Positions 38,224-48,779 of a stretch of DNA of 64,000 bases are shown in pieces. A program made the position numbers and the translations under genes. The stretch covers positions 874,501-938,500 of the forward strand of contig NZ_CP025263.1 in the NCBI RefSeq assembly GCF_002843605.1. Reading direction: 5' to 3'. Origin of the DNA: Pseudomonas sp. S09G 359. GTDB lineage: Bacteria; Pseudomonadota; Gammaproteobacteria; Pseudomonadales; Pseudomonadaceae. The notes under the pieces are model-generated. The model worked only from the letters and a program-made list of their open reading frames with translations, was not told the DNA's origin and searched no databases. Each line of letters begins with the position of its first letter. The first letter of the stretch is position 1.

Positions 38224-38260
38224 AAAAATGCCCCGGACCTTTCGGTACGGGGCATTTCTT
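38224..38260 (-). terminator. Terminator of rpsT
   Basis: On the minus strand, ATGCCCCG pairs with CGGGGCAT around a loop of about ten bases and is followed by five T. It lies about 40 bp beyond the rpsT stop. Confidence 0.8.
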
Positions 38261-38300
38261 AACTGTTGCGTAACCAGGGTTACGCGGCAGTTGTTACCAC

Positions 38301-38579
38301 TTAGGCTGCTGCAGCGACGTTCAGAGCCTTGATGTGGCCATTCAGGCGGCTCTTATGGCGAGCGGCCTTGTTCTTGTGGATGATGCCTTTATCGGCCATA
38401 CGGTCGATAACTGGCACAGCCAGAACGTAAGCTGCTTGAGCTTTTTCAGCGTCTTTGGTGTCGATGGCTTTAACTACATTCTTGATGTAGGTGCGAACCA
38501 TGGAACGCAGGCTGGCGTTGTGGCTGCGACGCTTCTCAGCCTGTTTTGCACGTTTTTTGGCGGAAGGTGTGTTGGCCAC
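38301..38579 (-). CDS. rpsT: 30S ribosomal protein S20
   Basis: 92 residues, strongly basic N-terminus [21 protein letters not shown], followed by the three-helix S20 pattern ([42 protein letters not shown]). It binds 16S rRNA early in 30S assembly. Monocistronic here, divergent from murJ as in other Pseudomonas. Confidence 0.97.
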   Translation of the reverse strand: MANTPSAKKRAKQAEKRRSHNASLRSMVRTYIKNVVKAIDTKDAEKAQAAYVLAVPVIDRMADKGIIHKNKAARHKSRLNGHIKALNVAAAA

Positions 38580-38832
38580 CGTCGAGCTCCTCGAAAGACT
38601 TTTTAGGAAATAGCAAACAAAATAGGCCGCGAATCATGCCGATGACTTGATGGGTTGTCAAGGGCGGCTGATGCGAACTGCTGAGTGGTCGATCTGAAGA
38701 GGCGGGTGATTTATTTCCGGCGCTTGACCTGTAAACTCGCGAGCTTTGGCTCTGTGCTGTTGCAGGCGCGCAGTATCGCATAAGTAGGCGCACAGTTCGC
38801 CTGCTCTTTATCTATAGGCGCAAACTCTTTCA

Positions 38833-40371
38833 ATGAATCTGCTCAAATCGTTGGCTGCCGTCAGCTCTATCACGATGATCTCCCGGGTTTTGGGGTTTGT
38901 GCGTGACACCCTGCTGGCGCGCATTTTTGGCGCCAGCATGGCCACGGATGCCTTCTTTATTGCCTTTAAACTGCCCAACCTGCTGCGGCGCATCTTCGCC
39001 GAGGGCGCGTTTTCCCAAGCGTTCGTGCCGATCCTGGCCGAATACAAGACCCAGCAGGGCGAAGAGGCGACCCGCACCTTTATTGCCTACGTCTCAGGCC
39101 TATTGACCCTGGTGCTGATGCTGGTGACTGTCATCGGCATGCTCGCCGCGCCCTGGGTTATCTGGGCCACGGCCCCCGGTTTTGCCAATACCCCGGAAAA
39201 ATTCGCGCTGACCACCGACCTGCTGCGCGTGACCTTCCCTTATATATTGCTGATTTCCCTGTCATCCCTGGCCGGTGCAATCCTCAACACCTGGAACCGT
39301 TTCTCGGTGCCGGCCTTCGTGCCGACCTTGCTCAACGTCAGCATGATTATCTTCGCGTTGTTCCTCACGCCGTACTTCGACCCGCCGGTGATGGCCCTGG
39401 GCTGGGCCGTGCTGGCCGGTGGCCTGGCGCAATTGCTCTACCAACTGCCGCACCTGAAGAAAATCGGCATGCTCGTGCTGCCGCGCCTGAACCTCAAGGA
39501 CACCGGCGTGTGGCGCGTCATGCGCAATATGCTGCCGGCGATCCTTGGTGTGTCGGTGAGCCAGATTTCCCTGATCATCAACACCGCGTTTGCTTCGCTG
39601 CTGGTGTCGGGCTCGGTGTCGTGGATGTATTACGCCGATCGCCTGATGGAGCTGCCGTCCGGCGTGCTGGGTGTGGCGCTGGGCACGATTCTGCTGCCGA
39701 CCCTGGCGCGCACTTACGCGAGCAAGGATCGCCAGGAGTACTCGCGCATTCTCGATTGGGGCCTGCGCCTGTGTTTCGTGCTGGTACTGCCGTGCTCCCT
39801 GGCCCTGGGAATCCTCGCCGAGCCATTGACCGTCTCGCTGTTCCAGTACGGCCAATTCGACGCGCATGACGCACTGATGACCCAGCATGCGCTGGTTGCC
39901 TATTCCGTCGGCCTGCTCGGCATTATTGTGATCAAGGTCCTGGCGCCGGGCTTCTATGCCCAACAAAATATTCGCACGCCGGTCAAGATCGCGATCTTCA
40001 CGTTGATCGTCACGCAACTGCTCAACCTGGTGTTTATCGGCCCGCTGGCCCATGCGGGCCTGGCCCTGGCCATCAGCGCCGGTGCGTGCATCAACGCCGG
40101 CCTGCTGTTCTACCAACTGCGCAAACAACAGATGTTTCAGCCGCAGCCGGGCTGGGGCCTGTTTGCCCTCAAGTTGCTGGTGGCGGTGGCGGTGATGTCG
40201 GCGGTGCTGCTGGGCCTGATGCACTTTATGCCCGCCTGGAGCGAAGGCCATATGCTGGAACGCTTCATGCGTCTTGGCGTGCTGGTGGTCGCCGGTGTGG
40301 TGGTGTACTTCGGAATGTTGCTGCTGCAGGGCTTCCGCCTGCGGGATTTCAATCGCAAGTCGCTGAGTTAG
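38833..40371 (+). CDS. murJ: Lipid II flippase MurJ
   Basis: 512 residues with about 14 membrane segments; it moves lipid-linked peptidoglycan precursor across the inner membrane. The N-terminus [25 protein letters not shown], then [37 protein letters not shown], carries the conserved charged residues of the central cavity. The order rpsT (divergent), murJ, ribF, ileS, lspA is conserved in Pseudomonas. Confidence 0.96.
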   Translation: MNLLKSLAAVSSITMISRVLGFVRDTLLARIFGASMATDAFFIAFKLPNLLRRIFAEGAFSQAFVPILAEYKTQQGEEATRTFIAYVSGLLTLVLMLVTVIGMLAAPWVIWATAPGFANTPEKFALTTDLLRVTFPYILLISLSSLAGAILNTWNRFSVPAFVPTLLNVSMIIFALFLTPYFDPPVMALGWAVLAGGLAQLLYQLPHLKKIGMLVLPRLNLKDTGVWRVMRNMLPAILGVSVSQISLIINTAFASLLVSGSVSWMYYADRLMELPSGVLGVALGTILLPTLARTYASKDRQEYSRILDWGLRLCFVLVLPCSLALGILAEPLTVSLFQYGQFDAHDALMTQHALVAYSVGLLGIIVIKVLAPGFYAQQNIRTPVKIAIFTLIVTQLLNLVFIGPLAHAGLALAISAGACINAGLLFYQLRKQQMFQPQPGWGLFALKLLVAVAVMSAVLLGLMHFMPAWSEGHMLERFMRLGVLVVAGVVVYFGMLLLQGFRLRDFNRKSLS

Positions 40372-40490
40372 AGAGTTTGCCGCGATAAAACCGGTGTTTT
40401 ATCGATTCGATCCATTTGGGCTGCGCTGTTGCCTGTCGTCTGGGGCCGGGTGTGGTTATAATCGACCACTTTATGAGCAAGAAGCGCGTT

Positions 40491-41429
40491 ATGCAGCTGG
40501 TTCGAGGTCTCCACAACCTGCGCCCCCAGCATCGGGGCTGCGTCGCCACTATTGGCAACTTTGACGGTGTTCACCGTGGCCACCAGGCTATCCTGGCTCG
40601 GCTGCGCGAGCGTGCGGTCGAGTTGGGCGTGCCCAGCTGCGTGGTGATTTTTGAGCCACAGCCGCGGGAATATTTCACCCCGGAAACGGCGCCGGCGCGC
40701 CTGGCCCGCCTGCGGGACAAGCTGCAACTGCTGGCCGAAGAAGGTGTGGACCGCGTCCTCTGCCTGGCCTTCAACCAGCGTCTGCAAAGCCTCAGCGCCG
40801 CCGAGTTCGTTGACCGTATCCTGGTCGATGGCCTGGGCGTACAGCACCTGGAGGTCGGCGACGACTTCCGCTTTGGTTGCGACCGCGTCGGCGATTTCGA
40901 TTTCCTGCAACATGCCGGTGTCGCCCAGGGGTTTACCGTCGAAGCCGCGCAAACCGTCGAACTGGACGGCCTGCGTGTGAGCAGTACCCAGGTGCGTAAC
41001 GCCCTGGCCGCTGCCGACTTCGCCCTGGCCGAGCGCTTGCTCGGTCGCCCGTTCCGCATTGCCGGGCGGGTACTGCACGGCCAGAAGCTGGCGCGCCAAT
41101 TGGGCACGCCAACCGCCAACGTGCAGCTCAAACGCCGGCGTGTGCCGCTGACCGGGGTTTACCTGGTGAGCGTCGACATCGACGGCCAGCCGTGGCCAGG
41201 AGTCGCCAACATAGGCGTCAGGCCCACGGTTGCAGGTGATGGCAAGGCCCACCTGGAAGTTCACCTTTTGGATTTTGCCGGTGATTTATACGACCGGCGT
41301 TTGACGGTGGTTTTCCACCAGAAGCTGCGTGAAGAGCAGCGTTTCGCCTCGCTTGAGGCGTTGAAAACGGCGATCAATGCGGATGTCGCCGCCGCCCGTG
41401 CACTAGCCGCACCTAGCGCCCATCGCTAA
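40491..41429 (+). CDS. ribF: Bifunctional riboflavin kinase / FMN adenylyltransferase
   Basis: 312 residues from the ATG at 40491 (MQLVRGLHNLRP); the frame is open upstream but a TATAAT at 40457-40462 lies there. The N-terminal adenylyltransferase has TIGNFDGVHRGHQAIL and the RVSSTQVRNAL segment; the C-terminal riboflavin kinase has GRPFRIAGRVLHGQKLARQLGTPTANV. It makes FMN and FAD, and is 14 bp upstream of ileS. Confidence 0.95.
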   Translation: MQLVRGLHNLRPQHRGCVATIGNFDGVHRGHQAILARLRERAVELGVPSCVVIFEPQPREYFTPETAPARLARLRDKLQLLAEEGVDRVLCLAFNQRLQSLSAAEFVDRILVDGLGVQHLEVGDDFRFGCDRVGDFDFLQHAGVAQGFTVEAAQTVELDGLRVSSTQVRNALAAADFALAERLLGRPFRIAGRVLHGQKLARQLGTPTANVQLKRRRVPLTGVYLVSVDIDGQPWPGVANIGVRPTVAGDGKAHLEVHLLDFAGDLYDRRLTVVFHQKLREEQRFASLEALKTAINADVAAARALAAPSAHR

Positions 41430-41443
41430 CCGAAGAGCCTTAA

Positions 41444-44275
41444 ATGACCGACTATAAAGCCACGCTAAACCTTCCGGACACCGCCTTCCCAATGAAGGCC
41501 GGCCTGCCACAGCGCGAACCGCAGATCCTGCAGCGCTGGGACAGTATTGGCCTGTACGGAAAGTTGCGCGAAATTGGCAAGGATCGTCCGAAATTCGTCC
41601 TGCACGACGGCCCTCCTTATGCCAACGGCACGATTCACATCGGTCATGCGCTGAACAAGATTCTCAAGGACATGATCATCCGCTCGAAGACCCTGTCGGG
41701 CTTCGACGCGCCGTATGTTCCAGGCTGGGACTGCCATGGCCTGCCGATCGAACACAAAGTCGAAGTGACCTACGGCAAGAACCTGGGCGCGGATAAAACC
41801 CGCGAACTGTGCCGTGCCTACGCCACCGAGCAGATCGAAGGGCAGAAGTCCGAGTTCATCCGCCTGGGTGTGCTGGGCGACTGGGACAACCCGTACAAGA
41901 CCATGAACTTCAAGAACGAGGCCGGTGAAATCCGCGCCTTGGCCGAAATCGTCAAGGGCGGCTTCGTGTTCAAGGGCCTCAAGCCCGTGAACTGGTGCTT
42001 CGACTGCGGCTCGGCCCTGGCTGAAGCGGAAGTCGAGTACGAAGACAAGAAGTCCTCGACCATCGACGTGGCCTTCCCGATCGCCGACGACGCCAAGCTG
42101 GCCGAGGCCTTTGGCCTGGCAAGCCTGAGCAAGCCAGCGGCCATCGTGATCTGGACCACCACCCCGTGGACCATCCCGGCCAACCAGGCGCTGAACGTGC
42201 ACCCGGAATTCACCTACGCCCTGGTGGATGTCGGTGATCGCCTGCTGGTGCTGGCCGAGGAAATGGTCGAGGCCTGCCTGGCCCGCTACGAGCTGCAAGG
42301 TTCGGTGATCGCTACCACCACCGGCACTGCGCTGGAACTGATCAACTTCCGTCACCCGTTCTATGACCGCCTGTCGCCGGTGTACCTGGCTGATTACGTC
42401 GAACTGGGCTCGGGCACCGGTGTGGTTCACTCTGCGCCCGCCTATGGCGTGGACGACTTCGTGACCTGCAAAGCCTACGGCATGGTCAACGACGACATCC
42501 TCAACCCGGTGCAGAGCAATGGCGTTTACGCGCCGTCGCTGGAGTTCTTCGGCGGCCAGTTCATCTTCAAGGCCAACGAGCCGATCATCGAAAAACTGCG
42601 CGAAGTCGGTTCGCTGCTGCACACCGAAACCATCAAGCACAGCTACATGCACTGCTGGCGTCACAAGACCCCGCTGATCTACCGCGCCACCGCGCAGTGG
42701 TTTATCGGCATGGACAAGCAGCCGACCAGCGGCGAAACCCTGCGTAACCGCGCGATCAAGGCCATTGAAGACACCAAGTTCGTCCCGGCCTGGGGCCAGG
42801 CGCGCCTGCACTCGATGATCGCCAACCGTCCGGACTGGTGCATCTCCCGCCAGCGCAACTGGGGCGTGCCGATCCCGTTTTTCCTGAACAAGGAAAGCGG
42901 CGAGCTGCACCCGCGTACCGTCGAGCTGATGGAAGTGGTAGCCCAGCGCGTTGAACAGGAAGGCATCGAGGCCTGGTTCAAGCTGGACGCCGCCGAGCTG
43001 CTGGGCGACGAGGCGCCGCTGTACGACAAGATCAGCGACACCCTCGACGTCTGGTTCGACTCGGGCACCACCCACTGGCACGTGCTGCGCGGTTCGCACC
43101 CGATGGGTCACGAGACCGGCCCGCGCGCCGACCTGTACCTGGAAGGCTCGGACCAACACCGTGGCTGGTTCCACTCGTCGTTGCTGACCGGTTGCGCCAT
43201 CGACGACCACGCCCCTTACCGCGAATTGCTGACCCACGGCTTCACCGTCGACGAGACGGGCCGCAAGATGTCCAAGTCGCTGAAGAACGTGATCGAGCCG
43301 AAAAAAATCAACGACACCTTGGGCGCCGACATCATGCGTCTTTGGGTGGCGTCTACCGATTACTCGGGCGAAATCGCTGTGTCGGACCAGATCCTGGCCC
43401 GTAGCGCCGATGCCTACCGCCGTATCCGTAATACCGCACGCTTCCTGTTGTCGAACCTGACCGGTTTCAACCCGGCCACCGACCTGCTGCCGGCCGAGGA
43501 CATGCTCGCCCTCGACCGTTGGGCTGTGGACCGTACCCTGTTGCTGCAGCGCGAGTTGCAGGAACACTACGGCGAATACCGCTTCTGGAACGTGTACTCC
43601 AAGATCCACAACTTCTGCGTGCAGGAGCTGGGTGGTTTCTACCTCGACATCATCAAGGACCGCCAGTACACCACCGGCGCCAACAGCAAGGCGCGCCGTT
43701 CGGCGCAGACCGCGCTGTTCCACATCAGCGAAGCACTGGTGCGCTGGATCGCGCCGATGCTGGCCTTTACCGCTGACGAGCTGTGGGAATACCTGCCGGG
43801 CGAGCGTAATGAGTCCGTGATGCTCAACACCTGGTACGAAGGCCTGACCGAACTGCCGGCCGACTTCGAACTGGGCCGCGAGTACTGGGACGGCGTGATG
43901 GCCGTGAAGGTTGCGGTGAACAAGGAGCTGGAGGTCCAGCGTGCGGCGAAGGCCGTCGGTGGCAACCTGCAGGCTGAAGTCACCCTGTATGCCGAGGAGG
44001 GCCTGACCGCCGACCTGGCCAAGCTGAGCAACGAGCTGCGCTTCGTGTTGATCACCTCCACCGCTAGCCTGGCGCCATTCGCCCAGGCCCCGGCTGACGC
44101 CTTGGCGACCGAAGTACCGGGCCTCAAGCTCAAAGTGGTCAAGTCGGCCTTCCCTAAGTGCGCCCGTTGCTGGCACTGCCGTGAAGACGTTGGCGTGAAC
44201 CCTGAGCATCCGGAAATCTGCGGTCGTTGCGTCGACAACATCAGCGGTGCTGGCGAGGTTCGCCACTATGCCTAA
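41444..44275 (+). CDS. ileS: Isoleucyl-tRNA synthetase
   Basis: 943 residues, class I. HIGH signature as IHIGHALNK near residue 64, KMSKS as [10 protein letters not shown] near 607, and a long CP1 editing insertion between them ([12 protein letters not shown]). The C-terminal zinc site has two Cys pairs (CARCWHC and CGRC, near 905-930), as in bacterial type 1 enzymes. It overlaps lspA by eight bases, the usual ribF-ileS-lspA operon. Confidence 0.98.
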   Translation: MTDYKATLNLPDTAFPMKAGLPQREPQILQRWDSIGLYGKLREIGKDRPKFVLHDGPPYANGTIHIGHALNKILKDMIIRSKTLSGFDAPYVPGWDCHGLPIEHKVEVTYGKNLGADKTRELCRAYATEQIEGQKSEFIRLGVLGDWDNPYKTMNFKNEAGEIRALAEIVKGGFVFKGLKPVNWCFDCGSALAEAEVEYEDKKSSTIDVAFPIADDAKLAEAFGLASLSKPAAIVIWTTTPWTIPANQALNVHPEFTYALVDVGDRLLVLAEEMVEACLARYELQGSVIATTTGTALELINFRHPFYDRLSPVYLADYVELGSGTGVVHSAPAYGVDDFVTCKAYGMVNDDILNPVQSNGVYAPSLEFFGGQFIFKANEPIIEKLREVGSLLHTETIKHSYMHCWRHKTPLIYRATAQWFIGMDKQPTSGETLRNRAIKAIEDTKFVPAWGQARLHSMIANRPDWCISRQRNWGVPIPFFLNKESGELHPRTVELMEVVAQRVEQEGIEAWFKLDAAELLGDEAPLYDKISDTLDVWFDSGTTHWHVLRGSHPMGHETGPRADLYLEGSDQHRGWFHSSLLTGCAIDDHAPYRELLTHGFTVDETGRKMSKSLKNVIEPKKINDTLGADIMRLWVASTDYSGEIAVSDQILARSADAYRRIRNTARFLLSNLTGFNPATDLLPAEDMLALDRWAVDRTLLLQRELQEHYGEYRFWNVYSKIHNFCVQELGGFYLDIIKDRQYTTGANSKARRSAQTALFHISEALVRWIAPMLAFTADELWEYLPGERNESVMLNTWYEGLTELPADFELGREYWDGVMAVKVAVNKELEVQRAAKAVGGNLQAEVTLYAEEGLTADLAKLSNELRFVLITSTASLAPFAQAPADALATEVPGLKLKVVKSAFPKCARCWHCREDVGVNPEHPEICGRCVDNISGAGEVRHYA

Positions 44276-44777
44276 CACCGGCCGTTTCGGACGTCTGGGC
44301 TGGCTCGTGTTGAGTTTGCTGGTCCTGGTCATTGACCAGGTCAGCAAGGCTCACTTCGAAGGCACCCTGGAAATGTTCCAGCAGATCGTGGTGATCCCTG
44401 ATTACTTCAGCTGGACGCTGGCCTACAACACCGGCGCCGCCTTCAGCTTCCTCGCTGACAGCGGCGGCTGGCAGCGCTGGCTGTTTGCCCTGATCGCCGT
44501 AGTGGTCAGTGCCGTGCTGGTGGTGTGGCTCAAGCGCCTCGGCCGCGATGACACCTGGCTGGCCATCGCCCTGGCCCTGGTGCTGGGTGGCGCGCTGGGT
44601 AACCTGTACGACCGCATTGCACTGGGCCATGTGATCGACTTCATTCTGGTGCATTGGCAGAACCGCTGGTATTTCCCGGCGTTCAACTTTGCCGACAGCG
44701 CTATCACCGTCGGTGCAATCATGCTGGCGTTGGATATGTTCAAAAGTAAGAAAACCGGAGAGACCGTCAATGACTGA
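44268..44777 (+). CDS. lspA: Prolipoprotein signal peptidase (signal peptidase II)
   Basis: 169 residues, four membrane segments. It cleaves the signal peptide from prolipoproteins such as LolB and BamD in this window. The two catalytic aspartates are in [14 protein letters not shown] and [11 protein letters not shown]. Its ATG lies inside the end of ileS, and its own stop overlaps the fkpB start by eight bases, so translation is coupled on both sides. Confidence 0.96.
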   Translation: MPNTGRFGRLGWLVLSLLVLVIDQVSKAHFEGTLEMFQQIVVIPDYFSWTLAYNTGAAFSFLADSGGWQRWLFALIAVVVSAVLVVWLKRLGRDDTWLAIALALVLGGALGNLYDRIALGHVIDFILVHWQNRWYFPAFNFADSAITVGAIMLALDMFKSKKTGETVND

Positions 44778-45222
44778 TCAGGTATTGGCTGAGCAACGCA
44801 TCGGCCAGAACACGGAAGTCACTTTGCATTTTGCATTGCGCCTGGAGAATGGCGACACGGTCGACAGCACGTTCGACAAGGCCCCGGCGACCTTCAAGGT
44901 CGGCGACGGCAACTTGCTGCCGGGTTTCGAAGCTGCCCTGTTCGGGTTCAAGGCCGGCGACAAGCGCACCCTGCAGATCCTGCCGGAAAACGCCTTTGGC
45001 CAGCCCAACCCGCAAAACGTACAGATAATCCCGCGTTCGCAGTTCCAGGACATGGATCTGTCGGAAGGCCTGCTGGTGATCTTCAACGACGCGGCGAATA
45101 CCGAGCTGCCCGGTGTGGTTAAAACCTTTGATGACGCGCAAGTGACCATCGATTTCAACCATCCGTTGGCCGGTAAAACCTTGACGTTCGACGTTGAAAT
45201 CATCGACGTTAAAGCACTCTGA
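44770..45222 (+). CDS. fkpB: FKBP-type peptidyl-prolyl isomerase FkpB (SlpA)
   Basis: 150 residues from the ATG at 44770. FKBP fold with VTLHFALRLENGDTVDSTF, LLPGFEAALFGFKAGDKR, then VTIDFNHPLAGKTLTFDVEI, like SlyD but without the His-rich tail. It sits between lspA and ispH, its conserved place. Confidence 0.92.
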   Translation: MTDQVLAEQRIGQNTEVTLHFALRLENGDTVDSTFDKAPATFKVGDGNLLPGFEAALFGFKAGDKRTLQILPENAFGQPNPQNVQIIPRSQFQDMDLSEGLLVIFNDAANTELPGVVKTFDDAQVTIDFNHPLAGKTLTFDVEIIDVKAL

Positions 45223-45241
45223 TCAACGACTCGATTAAAAC

Positions 45242-45285
45242 TGTGGGAGCGGGCTTGTGTGGGAGGGGGCCTGCTCCTTCCCACC
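45242..45285. repeat. Degenerate REP sequence
   Basis: Two truncated REP starts in direct order (GTGGGAGCGGGCTTG and GTGGGAGGGGGCCTGC) followed by a partial complement, in the gap between fkpB and ispH. It looks like one REP interrupted by a second. Confidence 0.65.
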
Positions 45286-45354
45286 TTTGATCTTCATTGT
45301 CAGTTGAGTCGCGTCGATCCTGACCCATAGCAGCTGCAACACACGAGGCACAGC

Positions 45355-46302
45355 ATGCAAATCAAACTCGCCAACCCCCGTGGCTTCTGTGCCGGCGTGG
45401 ACCGGGCGATCGAAATCGTCAACCGCGCCCTGGAAGTCTTCGGGCCGCCGATTTATGTGCGCCATGAAGTCGTCCACAACAAGTTCGTGGTCGAAGACCT
45501 GCGCGCGCGTGGTGCCATCTTCGTCGAAGAACTGGACCAGGTGCCGGACGATGTTATCGTCATCTTCAGCGCCCACGGTGTTTCCCAGGCGGTGCGTACC
45601 GAAGCGGCAGGCCGTGGCCTGAAAGTGTTCGATGCCACCTGCCCACTGGTCACCAAGGTGCATATCGAGGTCGCGCGCTACAGCCGTGATGGCCGTGAAT
45701 GCATTCTTATCGGCCATGCCGGCCACCCTGAAGTCGAAGGCACCATGGGGCAGTACGACGCCAGCAATGGCGGGGCCATTTACCTGGTGGAAGACGAAAA
45801 AGACGTTGCCAACCTGCAGGTGCACAACCCTGAGCGCCTGGCCTTCGTGACCCAGACCACTTTGTCCATGGATGACACCAGCCGCGTCATCGACGCGCTG
45901 CGCAGCCGCTTCCCGGCCATCGGTGGGCCGCGCAAGGATGACATCTGCTACGCCACCCAAAACCGCCAGGATGCAGTCAAGCAACTGGCCGATGAGTGCG
46001 ATGTCGTGCTGGTGGTCGGTAGCCCAAACAGCTCCAACTCCAATCGCCTGCGCGAGTTGGCTGAGCGCATGGCGACACCGGCGTACTTGATCGACGGTGC
46101 CGAAGACATGCAGCGCAGCTGGTTCGATGGCGTCGAGCGTATCGGTATCACTGCCGGTGCTTCGGCCCCGGAAGTGCTGGTGCGCGGCGTTATCCAGCAG
46201 TTGCACGCCTGGGGCGCTACCGGCGCCGACGAACTGGCCGGGCGTGAAGAGAACATCACCTTCTCGATGCCCAAGGAGCTGCGGGTTCGCTCGCTGCTCT
46301 GA
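45355..46302 (+). CDS. ispH: 4-hydroxy-3-methylbut-2-enyl diphosphate reductase
   Basis: Last enzyme of the MEP pathway, giving IPP and DMAPP. 315 residues. The three Cys that hold the 4Fe-4S cluster are in GFCAGVDRA (residue 12), ATCPLV (about 96) and [11 protein letters not shown] (about 198). The conserved His are in IFSAHGVS and [10 protein letters not shown]. The last 47 bp overlap the 3' end of the convergent pseudopilin gene. Confidence 0.97.
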   Translation: MQIKLANPRGFCAGVDRAIEIVNRALEVFGPPIYVRHEVVHNKFVVEDLRARGAIFVEELDQVPDDVIVIFSAHGVSQAVRTEAAGRGLKVFDATCPLVTKVHIEVARYSRDGRECILIGHAGHPEVEGTMGQYDASNGGAIYLVEDEKDVANLQVHNPERLAFVTQTTLSMDDTSRVIDALRSRFPAIGGPRKDDICYATQNRQDAVKQLADECDVVLVVGSPNSSNSNRLRELAERMATPAYLIDGAEDMQRSWFDGVERIGITAGASAPEVLVRGVIQQLHAWGATGADELAGREENITFSMPKELRVRSLL

Positions 46303-46837
46303 CTGCCAGGGTGCCGGAGTAGCTCCGGCACAATGCCTGCTCGGCCCGGTCGCCGCGCAGGCTGATTCGCCCGCTCGGCGCCAGCACTATCTGATACACA
46401 CTCTGCTCGCGGTCCGTGGCACACACATGCACGGTGCCCGCCCTGAACCCCCCGCCTGAAAATACCGGTTCGCCAGACCCGCTGAAGCGTACCTGGCTCT
46501 TCACTGGCCCGTTGCCCACGATCGCAACCCGCCCGCTGTCCTGGCGTTCCAGCAGCACGGGGTTGTCGTCGTCCAGGTATCCGCGCCCGCTCACATCCAG
46601 TATCACCCGCCATCCTTGGCTCCAGTCCTCGTGCAGCGCATGAATGACCACTGCTCGGTTGCGTGCGATGGCTTCCGTGCGGGCGTAGCGCAATCCCCCC
46701 GCCAGTGATTGTGCTGCGCCTTGGCGTTGCTGGGATTCCAGCAGGCTCTTGAAACTGGGCACTGCCAGGTGCGCCAGGGCGCCGCTCAGGAGCAGCCCGA
46801 GCAGCAGTTCTAGCAGGGTAAAGCCGCGTTGTTGCAT
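46256..46837 (-). CDS. GspH/FimT-type minor pseudopilin
   Basis: 193 residues. Prepilin leader MQQRG then [21 protein letters not shown], with the cleavage Gly and Glu+5. The GspH fold follows ([25 protein letters not shown], and a C-terminal Cys pair, VCATD and LCRSY). FimT and FimU of type IV pili both look like this and I cannot separate them. Unlike in P. aeruginosa, it is divergent from the other minor pilins, and its 3' end runs 47 bp into ispH on the other strand. Confidence 0.85.
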   Translation of the reverse strand: MQQRGFTLLELLLGLLLSGALAHLAVPSFKSLLESQQRQGAAQSLAGGLRYARTEAIARNRAVVIHALHEDWSQGWRVILDVSGRGYLDDDNPVLLERQDSGRVAIVGNGPVKSQVRFSGSGEPVFSGGGFRAGTVHVCATDREQSVYQIVLAPSGRISLRGDRAEQALCRSYSGTLAVRAASEPAAPWASRR

Positions 46838-46959
46838 GGGTTGTCCCTCCGTGGACGCGGGTAATGTTTGGGTGCAGCCATAGGTATAGCGCCCAAGTCG
46901 CAGCGCTGGATGATGGCCTTTATGTCCAAAGTATTTCCCTTTGTTCCGGGAGCAGCGCG

Positions 46960-47018
46960 GGCCAAAAACCGGCGCTAGTCTTGGGTCGCACAGCAGGGTT
47001 TACCTGCTTTTTTTGGCC
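46960..47018 (+). promoter_or_regulatory. Nested hairpins with a T-run upstream of pilV
   Basis: An inner hairpin AGCAGG-GTTTA-CCTGCT (46992-47008) runs into seven T, like an intrinsic terminator. It is enclosed by GGCCAAAAA (46960-46968) complementary to TTTTTGGCC (47010-47018), which would sequester the same T-run. It could be an attenuator of the pilV-pilE operon, or chance. Confidence 0.4.
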
Positions 47019-47028
47019 TTCGACACGG

Positions 47029-47526
47029 ATGACGACGGTAATGCTTGCCTGTTCGAACACCTGTTTTCCCTACGCTTTGCATCGGTATCAAACTGGCATG
47101 ACGCTGGTCGAGGTGCTGGTGGCGGTGCTGATTCTCTCCGTCGGCCTGTTGGGGGCGGCGGTGATCCAGCTCAATGCGCTCAAGTACACCGACAGCTCAA
47201 GGATGACCAGCCAGGCCAGTTTTATTGCCTACGACATGCTGGACCGGATTCGCGCCAACTCCGGCGCCGACTACGCATGGGGCCGTGCCGAGCGGGGGCC
47301 TGTCAGCGGCGCCAGCACCAGCGTCCGTGACCTGGACCTGCATGACTTCGAGGCCAATATCCGCGGTTTTGCCGGGGAGAGCGGTGAGGGTTCGGTGGCG
47401 ATCAGTGAAAACCAAGTGACCGTCAGCATCAGTTGGGATGACCGGCGAGGCACGAATACCCCGGGGGCGCGGGAAACCTTCACCCTTACCAGCCGCATTG
47501 GCGGCGAAGTGGAGGAGGTGCAATGA
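47029..47526 (+). CDS. pilV: Type IV pilus minor pilin PilV-like
   Basis: About 165 residues from the ATG at 47029; the ATG at 47041 is an alternative, and neither has a good Shine-Dalgarno. The hydrophobic start QTG-MTLVEVLVAVLILSVGLLGAA is a class III signal with cleavage after Gly, but the leader before it would be unusually long (19-23 residues). A pilin fold follows (SSRMTSQASFIAYDMLDRIRANSG). The last bases overlap pilW. It belongs to a pilV-pilW-pilX-pilE operon that lacks pilY1. Confidence 0.82.
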   Translation: MTTVMLACSNTCFPYALHRYQTGMTLVEVLVAVLILSVGLLGAAVIQLNALKYTDSSRMTSQASFIAYDMLDRIRANSGADYAWGRAERGPVSGASTSVRDLDLHDFEANIRGFAGESGEGSVAISENQVTVSISWDDRRGTNTPGARETFTLTSRIGGEVEEVQ

Positions 47527-48230
47527 GCGCTCGCCTGCGGGGTTTCAGCCTGGTGGAGTTGCTGCTGGTGCTGGCCCTTGGGCTGGTGCTGGTGCTTGGG
47601 ATCAGCCAGGTGGCGATCAGCGCACGGGCGACCCACGCCAGCCAGCAGGCGGCGATGCTGCTTCAGGATGATGCGCGGTTTGTCCTCAGCAAGTTGATTC
47701 AGGACATCCGCCAGGTCGGCATGTTTGGCTGTTTGGCCACGGCCTTTATCGACAATGCCCCGCCGGCCTTTGACCGGCCTGTCGCCTGGGATGGCGCGGG
47801 GGGCTCAAGGTCGCTGACGCTAATCACCGCCGACCCGGGGGGCGATAGTGGCAAACCTGATTGGACCGTGCTGTCCGATTGCACCGGGACGGCTCAGGCT
47901 TACGCCGCAAACCCACCGGCGCCTGCGCCCGGGCAGATCCGCTTTGCGCTGCGTCAAATCACCTACACCTTCGACGCAGGCCAGTTGAAGGTCAGTACGC
48001 TCGCAGCGCCGGCGAAAACGGTGCTGGTGGATAACGTGCAGCGTTTCGATATCAGTTTTGGCGTGGCCGACAAGCCTGCATCGACCCAGGTGGCACGCTA
48101 CGACGCCAGCCCGGCCGATGCGTCGCTGATACGCAGTGTGCGCATCCTGTTGACCCTGCACGACCCGGCAGGCCGCGTAAAGGATCAAACCTACAGCGTT
48201 GTGGCAGCGCTACGTAATCGGTTGGGGTAG
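47523..48230 (+). CDS. pilW: Type IV pilus minor pilin PilW-like
   Basis: 235 residues. Leader MSARLRG, then FSLVELLLVLALGLVLVLGIS with Glu at mature position 5. The PilW pattern follows: ARFVLSKLIQDIRQVGMFGC and a mostly beta C-terminal domain with SVRILLTLHDPAGRVKDQTYS. It overlaps pilV (ATGA). Minor pilins of this set prime pilus assembly. Confidence 0.85.
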   Translation: MSARLRGFSLVELLLVLALGLVLVLGISQVAISARATHASQQAAMLLQDDARFVLSKLIQDIRQVGMFGCLATAFIDNAPPAFDRPVAWDGAGGSRSLTLITADPGGDSGKPDWTVLSDCTGTAQAYAANPPAPAPGQIRFALRQITYTFDAGQLKVSTLAAPAKTVLVDNVQRFDISFGVADKPASTQVARYDASPADASLIRSVRILLTLHDPAGRVKDQTYSVVAALRNRLG

Positions 48231-48237
48231 GGCGAGC

Positions 48238-48768
48238 ATGGTGCTTAGTGAGGAAGTGTATCTGCGGCAGGCGGGCATGGCTCTGCTGATCAGCCTGGTG
48301 TTCCTGCTGTTGTTGTCGTTGATCGGCTTATCGTCGATGCAAGGGGCTGTGACCCAGCAAAAGATCGCCGGCAGCCTTTGGCATCGCAACCAGACGTTTC
48401 AACGTGCCGAAAGTGGCCTGAGGCTCGGTGAGTCAGCGGTACAGCGAAACTTTGCGGGGTTGCCGTTGTGCCAGTCGATCGTTACCTGTGCGCCGCCGGA
48501 AGAATCGCTTTCGGTGGTAGGCCCCGGCTTGAACCCGGTTTCGTCTGTCACCTGGGTCGCCCTCGACGGTGGGCTCTACGGTGTGCAATTCCTGGGGGTG
48601 GGTGTCGGCCTGGCGCATTTGCCTCCGCAAACTCCGGCGGCTTTGTATCGGGTGACGGGAGTTGGCCTGGGCGGCCAATCGCGCGCGGTGCTCGAGAGCG
48701 TGTATGCGCGAGTAGAGAAGGAAGGCGGCTCGCAGTTTCGGCGAGTGACGTGGCGGCAACTTCAATAA
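48238..48768 (+). CDS. pilX: Type IV pilus assembly protein PilX-like
   Basis: 176 residues from the ATG at 48238, seven bases after the pilW stop. The N-terminal QAGMALLISLVFLLLLSLIGLSSMQGA is the PilX N-terminal pattern, which has Ala or Leu in the place of the Glu seen in major pilins. QQKIAGSLWHRNQTFQRAESGLRLGE continues the helix. In P. aeruginosa PilX is followed by pilY1, the tip adhesin; here pilE comes next. Confidence 0.83.
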   Translation: MVLSEEVYLRQAGMALLISLVFLLLLSLIGLSSMQGAVTQQKIAGSLWHRNQTFQRAESGLRLGESAVQRNFAGLPLCQSIVTCAPPEESLSVVGPGLNPVSSVTWVALDGGLYGVQFLGVGVGLAHLPPQTPAALYRVTGVGLGGQSRAVLESVYARVEKEGGSQFRRVTWRQLQ

Positions 48769-48779
48769 GGAGCAACAGG

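Noticed and set aside
41465..44347. Very long open frame antisense to ileS (960 codons)
   Set aside because: Mirror of GC-rich codon bias; Val/Gln/His-rich composition, no domains, and ileS is certain on the other strand. The same applies to the antisense frames over clpB (53746-56307), cysDNC (30432-33581), prfA-prmC (9104-10975), pta (35093-36598) and the TonB receptor gene (26468-28174).
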